DNA of 64,000 nt from Adineta steineri (GCA_905250115.1 CAJNOI010000202.1:62001-126000); one strand, 5' to 3'; shown: positions 22,501 to 34,986, numbered from the stretch's first letter. Notes: generated from the letters alone by a model not told the origin. A program made the numbers and translations.

Positions 22501-22651
22501 CATTAGTGGAAGATCTCATTTAAACGAATTACAAAAGGAAAATCGAGCGCCATCATCATTCAATTCACCATCTTCGGTACTATCTAATCAATCATCACCA
22601 TTCATTCTATCAAACAGTACCACAACAACACTTCCTAATTATCCAGTGTAA
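19565..22651 (+). CDS. Nuclear receptor of the HR96/DAF-12 (NR1J) type
   Basis: A ligand-regulated transcription factor. Seven exons can be joined in phase: 19565-19796, 19849-19901, 19957-20053, 20115-20275, 21099-21519, 21581-21913 and 22320-22651 (542 aa). A serine/asparagine-rich N-terminus leads to zinc finger 1 (CFVC, 13 residues, CESC) and the P-box reading CESCKAFFRRNA. Finger 2 (CRSNDTC to CKRCRLIKC) and the GMRKDWILSDEE extension follow. The ESCKA P-box is characteristic of the HR96/DAF-12/NHR-8 group. The ligand-binding domain spans exons 5-7 (for example LIPEFQSLTQQQKTSIL and LMVILLFSDDI). The C-terminus ends in a serine/threonine-rich tail with no obvious AF-2 helix. Family members sense sterols, bile-acid-like molecules or xenobiotics. 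Intron 4 carries a foldback MITE. Confidence 0.9.
20447..20725. mobile_element. Foldback MITE in intron 4 of the HR96-like gene
   Basis: The left arm starts ATCATAGACATCGTAACCAT and the right arm, read on the minus strand, starts ATCATAGACACCGTAATCAT. The two arms stay similar for roughly 130 bp on each side, including TATTTATCGAGAC, GTCAGTCAAAA and TATATAACAGAACGAAAG, leaving a short centre. It has no open frame. The target duplication is not clear. The superfamily is undetermined. Confidence 0.75.
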
Positions 22652-23438
22652 ATTCAGCCTTTGTGATCAATTCTAGTAGATCTTTTGAAATTATTTGTTT
22701 GTCTTATGTCCTGTCTATTAGTCATACTATGTTTATTCATATAATTACTAATGTTTCTCTAGTTTGTTTTTTGTGTATCTGTCGAACAAATCAACATATT
22801 TATAAATATGTATAGATATAACATATACATGATTATTTTCACGACACATTTGTTATTTTGATTTTATTGATCTTCTTTTGCTTCGTCTGTGTTATCGATG
22901 ACATGAACTATGTTTTCGCTTCAAATATATATATTTTAATGCGCGAACTTATACCTTCTTTTTTATATTGCCTGAATATGATTTTGCTTATTGTTCCGGT
23001 TTGTGTTAGAGTTGCACAGATGTATGCTAATGAAAGTGAAATAAAAAGAAAAAACCTCTAGTCCTATGTCCTAGTATTAATAGTATATACAATAATAATA
23101 ACAATGAGAGAAATTATGTATTACTCAAAAAACAATGATATGAGAAACTAAATTTTACTTTTATGTTAACTGCTGTATACTTACGATATATATTGACCAT
23201 AAAAAATCTCATGTAACTTTCGAATTGGTTGCATGATCCAACTATTATTTTCTCTTATTTATTTCCATGATGAAATCCTAAGCAAGATTGCAAAAAAACC
23301 ACATATCTTATGTATGCATGTATTTTTCTTGATTTTTCGAGAATATTCACGATTTTTCTAGGTGATTTTGTACATTATATAAAAGGATGTCAATTTTTTT
23401 CTTTTTTGATCATATAATATATCATACAATACAAGAAA
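22652..23438. other. Spacer between the HR96-like and HSPBP1-like genes
   Basis: It should hold the 3' end of the nuclear receptor transcript and the promoter of the next gene. A short open frame (22858-23061) is hydrophobic and low in complexity; I do not support it as a gene. Confidence 0.4.
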
Positions 23439-24668
23439 ATGGCTGACAGTTCCAAACAAGGTTTTCTCAACAGTCTCTTTCAATGGACAGTTAAAAGTAC
23501 CGCAGCAGAAGAAGCAGCAAAACCCACTACAACTAGTGATGTTAAACCTATGAATGAAGAGGTAATTCAATCTTTTTATTTATTTAAAAAATAATTTAAT
23601 CTATATTATTGTTGTTTTTTTTTAGAGCAAAAAATGGCTTAATGATGCATTAGAAAATATGACAGTTAATCCGGTTGATAGACTTAAATTATGTATCAGT
23701 AAAATAAAAGATCCTCAAGTTGATGAACAACAAAAAAAAGAATTTCTTGATGAACTTTGTCATTGGTCAGAAGAACTTGATTTAGCAAAAGATTTTTTTA
23801 CAATTGGTGGTCTTGATATTCTAACACCATTATTAGATCATAATAATGATGGTCTACGTATGCAAGCTTGTTCATTATTAGCAAATCTTGTTCAAAATAA
23901 TGATCATTGTCAAAGAATTGTTGTTCAATCAGGTTTACAACAAAAATTATTAAAAATTGTTGGTGAATCAAATAATCCTGATCTAAAAACTAAAGCTGTG
24001 ACAGCGATATCAGGTATAAGAATTTAATTAAATATCACTTGATGAAATATTTGATTTTTTTTGTTTAGCTTTAATTCGAGGTTATACTCTTGGTCAACTT
24101 CAATTACAAAAATTTCAAGGTGCAAAAATATTAATTCGAGCTTTAGCATCACCAGTACCATGTTTACAAAATAAATTATGTTTTCTTATTAATACAATTT
24201 GTTCATCAAGCGCACAAATGAAAAGTAAATATCGTCTTTTTTTGTATTTGTCTTTATTTTTACATATTTCTTTTCTAGAACTATTTTATGAGAATGGTGC
24301 ATTAGAAGAATTAATACGTTTATTCAATAATGAAGCATGTCCAGATCATCAACATGTACTTGAAACTATTCATACATTATCAAATGCAAAACCAAATGCA
24401 ATATGTCTAATTGTTGAACGTGATCCATCATTAGCTGAACAATTTCAGTTAAAACTTTATGAACGACGTCAAGCAATTCAAAGCTCAGAAGACGAGCAAC
24501 TAGTTAGTTTTTGATTGAAAAAAAATAAAACATTATTTCTAATTTTTAATTTTAATTTAGGATGAAATGAATTTAATAAATCAATTACAAACATTACTCA
24601 GTCCACCTACAACAGAAAATATTCCAACATCAACTACAACAGATCAACAATTAGTTCCAACATCTTGA
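23439..24668 (+). CDS. HSPBP1: Hsp70 nucleotide exchange factor, HSPBP1/Fes1 family
   Basis: Five exons (23439-23561, 23626-24013, 24069-24224, 24279-24502, 24561-24668) join in phase to give 332 aa. The N-terminus (LNSLFQWTVKSTA) resembles Fes1/HspBP1 starts (a short W-containing amphipathic segment). The core is a set of armadillo-like helical repeats: DLAKDFFTIGGLDILTPLL, LRMQACSLLANLVQNN, KTKAVTAISALIRGY, LQNKLCFLINTICSS and ALEELIRLFNNE. These match the fold that wraps the Hsp70 ATPase lobe and drives ADP release. It is cytosolic, with no signal peptide or membrane segment. The tail is proline/threonine-rich and ends LVPTS. The length agrees with the family. No anomalies are seen. Confidence 0.9.
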
Positions 24669-26664
24669 TAAAAACTAATTTTTTGCGATTGTAGCGATTT
24701 ATCTATTTTTTAAGTAAAGAAAAAAGTAAAGCAAGAAAAATGATTTATCTTTGAAAATATTTGGTTCTGCATACAAAGAAATATAAATGAATATTACATA
24801 TATTTTCTACATCTACTAATTAATATACTTACAAACAGTATTAACTTCTTCAAAATGAGAGACGCATATAAACGTCCGACTGTAAATCTTAGGTGTGGAC
24901 TTTTCTCTTTTATCCATCGTCGTTACCATACCCACACTTACCCTTAGTTTTATTCAAGCTAGTCAAATTTATACAAATTTCAAATCACCAGAAACTTGCA
25001 AGTGTTCGGGCAATTGTAGCACAAATCGGTATTACTGTAAGCAAGATAATAGAAAATACCGTACGAAATGTCACAGCGATAATCATTCAAAATGTAAAAA
25101 TTGCTAGATTTTTCTTTATATTTATCAATACTAGATTATAGATTTATTTTGTTTACTACAGTTGTTTTTTTTCAATACTTTGCTTTATTTCTACCTCATC
25201 TATTCAATAAAAGACTATTTTTGATATTGAAAACAGTTTTACGATTATTTATTTTAGAGTCAACTCCGACATATATATAACTTATTTTCCTATGAAACAT
25301 AATTATCCATTAAACCTTTGAATTGCATTGAAACTTATTTTATCTTTTCATATTCATTCAACAGATATTTAGACGTTCATAAACATACTATAACTCTCAA
25401 TACATGGTTAATAAAAACTATTTATAAATTTAACATCATAATTGAAATAATGCTTATCACAAAGAAAAACGACAAAAGACTGTTGCTTATCTTTTTGTTG
25501 ACTATATAAGTCAAGAACATTTAACAAATTTCTAATTCTTTAAATAGATCAATTTGAAAAACAAAATCTGAAACTATTAATGAATAGATAAATAATAAAT
25601 TATTGATTGCATATAATATGCAGAATTTAAAGTATAAAGATCATGTTTGAAAACAAATAGATTTATTATTTTAATAAATATGTATAATAAAATTTTATCA
25701 AATATTTAATAAATGTTAATAACTTACTTTTCTATAAATAAAACTATTTGATCAATTTTTGATTCAAAATGAATATATTTTTTTAATTGAACTTGATGAT
25801 TAAATTAATATAATTTATCTAGAATAAATCACATATTTTACTTCCAAATTAAAAAAGTATGTTTTTTGATAAATATTAGCACATTGAACATTAGTTTCTA
25901 TGTTACATTGAAATACAGAATCAGAAGAATGTGCCGTTGACTCTTCGTTGTCAACAATGAGAGGAAAGTAAAAGAAAAAGAAGAAGAAAAACATATATAT
26001 ATAAATAGTGCACTGTGTGACACAGAACGAAAGGAAACGACAAAAAAGCTATTCGTACTGCGCTCTAACATCATATCTATTTATTACATAACGTTAAAAC
26101 GTACGTCGATTTATTATTAATTCGATTTTAAAATCAGAAGACTTCCGATGATTTTGTTTCTTAGAAAAGAATTTATCTTATTTATACAGACTAATATCTC
26201 CATTTTTTCAAAGAAAACAATATGAGAATTTGTAAAGATTAGTAGAGAAAGCAGTTTTCAATCCTAATAAGGTTTTTTAAGGAAAATTATTCATTTTTTT
26301 TTGTTTTACAATCATCATATAGTATCATCGATGAGAAAAGTTTGTTCATTGTAATAGTTAACATTTCTTTTGCATTAACTTCTAGAATCTTCATGATAAT
26401 AAATATCTTCTATAAAAAGAAAATATGCACTGTAGATGACCCGATGAGCAAAATTTGTAATAAAAAATGATTTTTATCATTTTATCTACAGTTTCGAAGA
26501 ATAATTTTCAAATAGAAATAAAGGTGAGAAGAATGTTTGTATCTTTCGAGTTCGTTGTCTTTATTATACATAAGTTGGATCTATCAAACACTTTCTATGT
26601 ACAAAAAGTATTAATTATATTTTCAACTCTATATTTTAGAATTCTACAACATTTCTAACATTCG
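24669..26664. other. AT-rich spacer with no supported gene
   Basis: About 2 kb of AT-rich sequence. Around 24895-25107 a frame without an ATG start reads as a hydrophobic stretch followed by a cysteine-rich tail (CKCSGNCSTN, then CHSDNHSKCKNC). It could be the second exon of a small secreted protein, because a CTTAG acceptor precedes it, but I could not find its first exon. Nothing else is recognised before the nuclear receptor start at 26665. Confidence 0.35.
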
Positions 26665-28317
26665 ATGTCATCTAAACGAAAACTACCTGCATCACAATCA
26701 TCACAAGAAATTGATGGCGATTCAAATGTAAATAGATCAGAAGATTCATTTCGATCACATATTTGTCTCGTATGTGGTGATACAGCACGTATTATTAATT
26801 ATGGAGCACTTTCTTGTCAATCATGTAAAATATTTTTTCGTCGGAATGGTTTTCGACCAGGAGTATGTATTTATGAGTAACTTTTAGTTAATTGTAACAT
26901 GTATTATTTTACTTAATAGGGTGTTCGTCCATGTTGTTTTGACAAATGTTGTGAAATTAATATCCAGTCACGACATACATGTACAGATTGTCGTCTTACT
27001 AAATGTACTACGATGGGTATGTGTTCAGATCTAATTCGTAAAGATACAAAAAAATTAGAACGTAGTTCATTAAAGCAATCTTGTACTACTGATCAAAGCA
27101 CATTTCAACAAGTCATAGTTCGTATAAATATTATAATATTTTCATTCTATATATAAAGCTACTAATATAAAATAATTTGGAAATTTTGATGTAGAATAAT
27201 TTTGGATTTGAAGAGTAATCTTGCTTATAGATTGTACTAAACATGGCAAAGTACGAATAGAAATGAGCTAGTTTAGTGCTATTGACAAGTCTATACGAGA
27301 ATTAAAATATAGATTTTAATTGTAATATTTATCTAGAACACAGATGTGTTGAGTTTATGTTGGTATTATCACATATTCAGATTAAGTATTAAATATTAAT
27401 CATAAAAGCAACAAAAATAAAATTCAAATTTTGATATATATTTATGTTAAAGTAATTACAACTATTGAAACATATCTATTCAATTTATTTACTTTCTTTA
27501 GACTGTACTACAACTAGTTACATCAAATACATCAAATATTCTTCAGATTGATCAATCATCTCATTTTGATTCTCAGTGGACATTACTATCAAATATTGTA
27601 CATTCTCATGATACATTTAGTACCATGTCTCAAATGCTTCTTACTGCCAACAATTTACCTTCATTAAGTGTTGAATCATATAGTAATGTGATTAATCCTA
27701 TTGAAATTATCAATCAAATGTGTATATCAATGCAATCATTTATTAGTTCATCACCTGATTTTCGAGTATTAACTCTTAGTGAACAAACTTCATTGTTCGA
27801 ACGAAACTTACATGGCGTTATTGCCTTTTATTCAACTCTTTTTTTTCGTCATACAGGTATTCTTCGTATTCCTAAATATCTCAATGCATTTATAACAATA
27901 TATGGATCAGATGTAATGTTATCTCTTAGACATACTGTTGATCAATTAGATCCTGATCCAACATTGATTAAGATCATACTTATTATATTAGCTTTTTCAT
28001 CGAATTGTCTTATTGTTAATACAAATAAAACAATGGAACGTGATAGTTTATTAGATGGCACATTTCGTCTATTGGGAAGTCAGAATGTTTATGTCGAACT
28101 TTTATGGAAATATTTGATTTCGAAATATGGTTATGGTGACTCAGTACTTCGTTTCACTCGACTTATACAAATCATCTTATGTGTAATAAAAAAATTAGGG
28201 ATTGTTTATACAAATAATACAACTCACAGAACAATATCTGATGGTGTTACTGCCAAAACAAAACAAATTCTTGCTACCAATGAAAATGATCGAACTCTTT
28301 TATGGGGAAAGGTTTAA
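26665..28317 (+). CDS. Divergent nuclear receptor with an unusual P-box
   Basis: Exons: 26665-26862, 26920 to about 27111, and 27502-28317, about 400 aa. Exon 1 gives a short charged N-terminus and zinc finger 1 (CLVC, 13 residues, CQSC) continuing CQSCKIFFRRNG. Exon 2 gives finger 2 (CCFDKC to CTDCRLTKC) and a short hinge. Exon 3 holds the ligand-binding domain (NPIEIINQMCISMQSFI, LSEQTSLFERNLHGVIAFY, GDSVLRFTRLIQIILCVIKK). The donor of exon 2 is ambiguous between two in-phase GT sites (27112 or 27118). The P-box QSCKI departs from common animal P-boxes, so half-site choice is hard to predict. The subfamily is not assigned. Unlike the HR96-like gene, the intron lies between the two fingers rather than inside the first. 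Confidence 0.8.
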
Positions 28318-29209
28318 TTAGTTAACTGTAATAAAAACTTTTGTTGATTATCTTTATCTCTTTTTTTGTAAACTATGTACAATATTGTAATGATGAAGAT
28401 TGTCTAGCTGATACAACAGCTTGATATCAGGATATTAGTATTTTAAATAAAAAAAATGACAAGTTTTATTATTTCTATTGTTATTTCTATTTGGTAAATA
28501 TCATAGAATATCTTTTATCAGTACAGAACATAGTTGTAGTAGAACTGTAGGATATTAGAAACATTGGTAGAACATTACAAAGAGTGTTTCATCACAATGG
28601 CTCATAACTACAGATCTCTTCTATTATCTATCTTAGTAGAATCATATAATAAATATATGCAAGGGAAGTTAACGACCGATTCGAGCTTTTGCTAGAACTA
28701 TTTGATCCATCAGTCGTACGAACTATGAAATGATGTTTGTCAGATGCATCTTGATGAGATCTATCGGATAGTAATCTCACATGTTACAATACATGTGAAG
28801 AAACTCGAATATACATCAAACTAATAATTTCTACTATAGAGAAATATGCAACCCTACAATATTTTGAAAAACGGATTCGTTACAATAGTTGTCTCACACA
28901 CAAGATACATTAGCAATCGATGCAGCTTTTGACGCTCCATCTAATGGTATACATATATCCATTATTAGTCAGACTTATCACACCTTTATGCTTATAAAAC
29001 TTTCTAAACCAGATGTATACAGCGTATTTAATAAACCACTTCACTTGTAAAGATGTACCAACAGCGCATTACCTTTCTTTTGATAGAACCAGATGAATTT
29101 CATCGATCGGTATATGTTTGAAAAGAAATCATCGCAGTTTCATTAAGTGAACTACTCAAGATCTGTTTTCATGATACTCACATGAGTTCTTGCATATGAC
29201 AATTCACTC
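28318..29209. other. Non-coding spacer
   Basis: 3' flank of the second nuclear receptor, then sequence of more balanced composition than the surroundings (about 28600-29200) without open frames. It may hold a very diverged unit of the tandem repeat that follows. Confidence 0.4.
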
Positions 29210-29640
29210 CATAACGTGTGTCAATATTCAAATTGGTAGCATTCGATAGAACTCATTGAACTGCATCGATTAATATGTAATTTATAAAATCTAATCACAT
29301 TTTTTTTCAATTATTTTTTGTATCTGATGATATAAGTATGTTGATAAGAGAAGGTATTTTCTAAAACAGTTCGCTCAACGATGTGTGCCAGTACTCAAAT
29401 ACATAGCAGTTGATACATGTCATTGAACTACATCGATTGATATATAATTCACATAATCTAATAATAATTTTCAATTGCTTTTTCATCTAATGATATAAGT
29501 AAGCGATGAGAATAGAAGATATTCTGTATAAAGATTCACTGAATGATGTGTGCCGATACTCAAACTGATGCGATTCGATAGATCTGGATTTGCTCACCCG
29601 ATTGATTTAGAAATTAATGTACCTAACAATATTTTTCAAG
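29210..29640. repeat. Tandem repeat with a period of about 165 bp
   Basis: Two and a half imperfect units begin at about 29215, 29380 and 29545. Shared landmarks are TGTGTCAATATTCAAATTGG or TGTGCCAGTACTCAAATACA at the start, CATTGAACTGCATCGATTAA in the middle, and CTGATGATATAAGTA near the end. Identity between the first two units is roughly three quarters by eye. No open frame spans them. Confidence 0.65.
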
Positions 29641-30739
29641 ACGATTAGATTTAAAGAATGAATAATGGAAAGTGTAGATGGATTGTTTGATTTTGAGGCC
29701 TGATCTGAGAATGTTGTTTATGAGCACCGTCGTTGAACAGTCATTATAAGAGAGAGAGAACGTTAAAAAATGATCAAGTTGTATGTCACCTCTCGCATAT
29801 TATTTGAAAATATTGTCTGCTATAAAAGGATGCGATGAACCAACTGATGTGGAATGAGAGAGAGACAGAGAGTTAAGTTCCATTTTGTTCCACTTTATTT
29901 TCGCATAAAGCAAAGAGGAAGCAGAAGCATATGTCATTGATATGGTCGGTACTATTTTTTATCTATTATTTTAGTTTGGTGAAACTCAATTAGACTTGAT
30001 CTTTGTGAGTTAATACGATTTTTTCAAAATCTTAAGTTCTAGATTTCATCGATAAAATAGTAGAATGAGTTTCTGCATTATTTGTCGATCAATTTCTGTG
30101 AATATTTGGATTTAACTAGAGAAGATAAGATATTAATATAATAATCGACTTAGTATAGTTTATGTTTTTTTCCTATTCGAATTAGTTTAAAAAGCTTTGG
30201 AAATAAAATTATATTGATTGACTACACTATTTTTTCGTATGAATGGAGGAAAATCTCTTCCTGTTAGTAGTGTATGTGTTTTACCTGAAATTTTGATGAA
30301 AAATTAGATCTTACAATAATGAGTTATTGATGTTTTATCCGACTAATATTCATTATTTTTCAGATATGCAAAAGACTTTGAAGTCCAAATGGAATACTTT
30401 ATGTAATCAGCTCAACAAAAATAAAAAAACAAGAAAAATTCATATTCCGAATGATAAAATTATTAATGTAATATCGAATCTTGAATTAAAAGCAGTCGAA
30501 TTGAATAAAGATAGAGTATGGAGATCCAATGATTCCCTCTATGGATCCAGATAGTTACTCAATTGAGTTTAACATTATCTATTCAAAATATAATGGGCAT
30601 CCGAAAATACATTTATGCCACATGGAATCGAGAGTCATCGAACGGTAGATCTTATTTTACGCAGGATCTAAAGTCTGGCAAGATTCCTTCATATAAATGA
30701 AAAAGTAAGTTTAATGTAGTTAATGTAGAAAATTTTATT
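29641..30739. other. Non-coding spacer up to the assembly gap
   Basis: AT-rich. A 75-codon frame at 30327-30554 (with KSKWNTLCNQLNKNKK) follows a TTTTTCAG site and has a charged composition, but nothing around it supports a gene. The stretch ends in the run of N. Confidence 0.35.
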
Positions 30740-30839
30740 NNNNNNNNNNNNNNNNNNNNNNNNNNNNNNNNNNNNNNNNNNNNNNNNNNNNNNNNNNNNN
30801 NNNNNNNNNNNNNNNNNNNNNNNNNNNNNNNNNNNNNNN
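30740..30839. other. Assembly gap of 100 N
   Basis: Exactly 100 N, the conventional size for a scaffold join of unknown length. The sequence immediately to the right is the inverted copy of 15603-16376, so order and orientation across this point should not be taken for granted. Confidence 0.98.
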
Positions 30840-31564
30840 AATTACTTTATTTGTTGTTATCCAGGGGTATATCGAGGTATCGAAAGCAGAGAGTGTAACG
30901 TTCTACTGACCCTTCTCGGTACGCTCCTGCTGATATTCATATTGATTCAAACCAGTTTTATGAGCAACAGAATAAATAATCACGGTTGTATACCTAATGC
31001 GAATAAGGTAGACCTAGATTTGCTAAAATGTTTTCGTTATTTTACATCTAACAACGCTTCAATTCACTAAGTGAATACTTTTAAATAGTTACAATAATAT
31101 TCATAATGAAACTATGTCTCCAATATTTCTCGACAATATTCAATCAAATGAAAGATTATATAGTTTTGAATAAATATTACTTCAAATATAAAAGATACGA
31201 GAGATAAATTTCGTATAACTTAAAGCAGCTTTTATTGGTTTTGTGTATAATTACATACGTATTTACTATTTTTTAATCTTTAAAAACAATAAACGGATCA
31301 TCAAAGCTATAAACCCCATCCATACTAATTTTAAATCATTAGATTGCAATTTTGTCTATGTCTATAACGGAAATATTTTAATATTTATATTCCCACAAAT
31401 AAATATACACTTCATTAAATATACGTGTTATGAATACTCCAAATAAATCATATCTCTAATACCAATACGTTTTCAAATGCATTTTAGAATATCCACACCA
31501 TTTCATCAAAGATCATGATATATCTAGATTACTTTTTATGCATAAATCAGCTCAGAAATCAATC
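30840..31564. repeat. Inverted duplication, copy 2
   Basis: Reverse-complement match to 15603-16376. Homology starts at the first base after the gap and ends at AAATCAATC (31556-31564), after which the sequence differs completely. In copy 1 that same boundary is followed by the telomere-like hairpin. The short open frame at 31243-31446 lies in this repeat and is not supported. Confidence 0.85.
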
Positions 31565-32134
31565 GTCACTGCCAAAACACATAGGGACCTTTTTTTGACA
31601 CATTTTTCTATTAATTCTTATTCATTTCATGATACGTATATTATTGTAATATATACATGTTATAAATTCTTGCGCCATTAGTTTACATTTAAAGAGCAGA
31701 CACATTGTTGAAATAACCATATGAATATTAAAATGAGACAATGAAACATTTGGTATATAGAAATATTGTTATGTAAGCAGTTTTTTGAATTATAAATAAT
31801 TTAACTCACTTGTTTCTCTCTCATTACATCTTTATACGACTCAATGGAAATAAAAATAAATTATAGATTTAGTAAATTATTTTCAACAAGATAACAAAAT
31901 AATATTTGTTTTTTGATAAAATATTAAGAAATTGTTTCTTTAACTCATCTATCATAGTGTAATGTGAAGTTTTATTATTTGATAAAAAAAAAACTTAAAC
32001 CAATAAGAAGTAGTACAATAGCGTCATCTAAAATATCAATATTGAAGGCATTTGCTTAGCAACTGAGTATGTTAATGGTTTGAATTTATATTTATTATTA
32101 TTCTTTTTCTAATAAAAATCTATTTTTTTCAAAT
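31565..32134. other. Spacer and promoter region of the MFI-like gene
   Basis: AT-rich with no gene seen. It should contain the promoter for the gene starting at 32135. Confidence 0.4.
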
Positions 32135-33513
32135 ATGTTATCTGAATATACAGAAAAACAAATCGAAGGAGTTCGAAAAATCCAACGATTATGGCGTCGT
32201 TATGTTGTAAATAAATAATTTATTAATTAGATTTCATTTACTAAATAATTTTTTTTTCTTCATTAAAAGGATATTCAAGTCTTTCGTTTCTATCGTGATT
32301 TAATTCATTTTCATAATAATGGTGATCCACAAATTTTAATGCGTACAATAAATCCAAATGAATCAAAATATATTGATTCAGCAGCTGGTATTCGTATACG
32401 TTTTCGTTTAGCTGGTGAACGTTTTCCACCAACTATTTATTATAAAATTTATACAAATCGACCTATACAAGATTTAGGTGCAATTGCACCAAGAGATTAT
32501 ACTCGTCCGTATTTAAAATTACCAAGTCCAGTTGATATAAATAATCGATTAAATCGTTTTCCACAACAAGGTTGTCTTTTTTCATATAGTTCTTTTATTT
32601 TTCATTGAAATTTTTTTATATAGATAAAGAAGGATGGTATCGTCGAATTGAAAATAATGGTTGGAGACCAGTTGCTTATACACATTTATTACAAGCTAAT
32701 ACGGATCAATATTATAGTTCAAATCAATATAAAAAAAGTATACCATTTCCACATTCTAAAGTATGAGAAAATGTTCATATTATTTTAGAAATGAAATATT
32801 TCTATTCTTAGTAGATGCAGCGTCGGCAAGATGTTGAACGTAGACGAAAAGAAAAGAAATTAGAATGGCTTCAAAAAATGTTTTACAAAAATTTATTATT
32901 ATTTTTTGAATTAATTTGAATCTTTTTTTTACATAGGTATCAAACTGGAACGCTTAGTGGAGAAAATAATGAGGAAATAACCGATGATGGACATGACAAT
33001 GAAATGTCTCGTCTTATTAATGAAACAACAACAAGTATATTAAAAATGTATAATACATACGGTGCAGATGCAGTTCAAGAATGGGAAGTTAATGATTTAC
33101 TTGATTGGACACATAATCTTAATTATGATGATTATTTATATGATTGGAGAACCATTGGTACTAGTGCTTCATCCAATTTTATTCAAGGTATGTCACTTAA
33201 AAAATAACTGAAAGAACAAATAGATTTAGAAAGTATTACAAATATAATTTAAATTTGGATTATCTATTTTGAAGATAATATGAAAATATGTATTTTTTTA
33301 TTAGATAATCCCACGCGACAACGACAAATGCGTGATATTGATGATCGAACAACTTCAACTTTAACTGAATCAAGACATGTATCTGTGCAAGTAAATGTAC
33401 CAACTGTTGGTTCGTTACGTGTTTTACCAAATGTTGATAGTGAACCAAGTTTTGGCCATACAACAACAACAGCACGATCACAATCGGGTAGTGAGCATAA
33501 AAAATTAGTTTAA
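32135..33513 (+). CDS. MFI / C11orf65-like IQ-motif protein
   Basis: Six exons (32135-32206, 32270-32570, 32624-32760, 32815-32879, 32937-33187, 33305-33513) join in phase to give 344 aa. Residues about 12-24 (VRKIQRLWRRYVV) form an IQ-like calmodulin-binding helix. The conserved core follows: FRFYRDLIHFHNNGDPQILM, then SAAGIRIRFRLAGERFPPTI, YYKIYTNRPIQDL and GWYRRIENNGWRPV. I recognise this core as that of animal protein MFI (C11orf65), a cytosolic protein reported to restrain Drp1-driven mitochondrial fission. I have not checked this by search. The acidic C-terminal half (DLLDWTHNLNYDDYLYDW) is less conserved. It converges tail to tail with the Fuseless gene, 92 bp away. Confidence 0.75.
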
Positions 33514-33605
33514 AATAAAAAAAAACAAACACTCTTGTAGATATATTTATATATATATATTTGATAAAGATAACAAAAATCTCAAGAAATTTTTTTCTTG
33601 TTTTA

Positions 33606-34986
33606 TTAAAGAAATGAATTTGAATATGGTTCGATAGTTGTATTTCTACTTGAATCTGATGCAGTTTCGTCTGCGTTCTCCATTTGATTAAACCAATGAA
33701 TTAAATAACAATTTGGATAATGAGGAAAAAGATCATAGCGATCAGACATATGTGACATAGGACCATTTATAGATGATGCAGTTCTCATAAGACTTAAAAT
33801 AAAAAATGATATTGACATACAAAGTATATAAAATAAACATGGAGATTCTTTTGCTAATGACATTGTAGCTATATCCTCATCAAATAAAAGCCAAAAACCT
33901 CTCCATAATAAAATACATGTAAAAAACGCAGTTAGATGACGAATAGTTTGTATAAAAGATGGATAATTTAAATAGATAAATGTTGGTAATAAACAAGCTT
34001 TATCCGAATAAGATTGAGTATACATAAGAAGAAAATATAATGGATAACCAAGACAAAGACTTAAGGCAGCTGATATACGAGGACTGTTTGGATAAAGAAA
34101 AACATCAAGTAATGTATATGAACCACGCCAAGCTAGGATAGATAGAAGTGACATAATAAATTCATAAAAAATATAATTAAGAAAATGAGCAAGACATTCA
34201 CTAATCTAAATTAATACAAACAAAAACAAATTCGTCTTGTTTTTTTTCTCATATAAAAATTAAATGTATTACTTTTTCAGTGACAAATGGTGATCCAATT
34301 CGAATATTATATTCAATTGAATCATAACTTAGTATAAATGGAGCACAGACAAGATCACATGGATGTCCCATTATAGCAATAACAGCTAGGATAGCAGCTA
34401 TACTAACTATAAGCATAAGTAACCAATCTGCTGATGTATAACGATCCCATATAGTCCACATTGATACCCATTGAAGAATATAAGTTGATGAAGTTAGAAA
34501 ATTATGACATTGTAAAATAATAGAAATAAATAATTTATTTTTTCGTTTATGTAAATAATCATAGAGACGATCTTGATTTAAATAGATTAGGAGAAAAATG
34601 ACTTGAGCCATCATATAAAGTATAGGTAATGTTGCCCAATGGTTCGGTAACGTTGCCCAATGTTTACGAGTAGGAGTACCTAACAATTCGACCATACAAT
34701 TCCATCCTGCTTGCCAAAAAAGTATTAATAATGGAAAAACTAAGAGTCCAGCAATAAGAGGTTGACATATAAAAAATATCGTACGTCTTGTACCATTTCG
34801 AATAATAAATTCACATTCATCTGATGATGGTGCAGTAGTTTCATTAGAAATATTAGTTAATTTTCGAGATGTAAGAAATCGATCAAGTAAAGAAATCGTT
34901 AATTCACTATAAGTTCGTTGACGATTTTCAAAAAGTGATTGTGCACGTGGACGAAAACGATCATTATAGTTTATTGCTTCGCTCAT
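33606..34986 (-). CDS. fusl: Fuseless-family multi-pass membrane protein
   Basis: Two exons (34986-34273 and 34205-33606) give 437 aa. The start is ATG 34986. After a cytosolic N-terminus (about 70 residues) come roughly eight to ten membrane segments in two halves. The family-type W-x-G-x-W/(W-R-G) motifs are visible three times: LILFWQAGWNCMVELLG, ILAWRGSYTLLDVFLYP and ILLWRGFWLLFDEDIA. In Drosophila, Fuseless is needed for presynaptic calcium-channel clustering, and the family occurs across invertebrates. The protein ends in a hydrophilic serine-rich tail. One oddity is a small in-frame duplication of HWATLP (about 34620-34660) in a loop of the first half. The 5' ends of this gene and CCDC96 face each other across about 630 bp. 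Confidence 0.8.

Noticed and set aside
24895-25107. Cysteine-rich frame that might be a small secreted peptide
   Set aside because: It lacks an ATG start and I could not find a preceding exon; kept only as a remark in the spacer entry.
30327-30554. 75-codon frame after a TTTTTCAG site
   Set aside because: Charged composition is suggestive, but there is no family match, no partner exon and an assembly gap follows; evidence too weak for a gene call.
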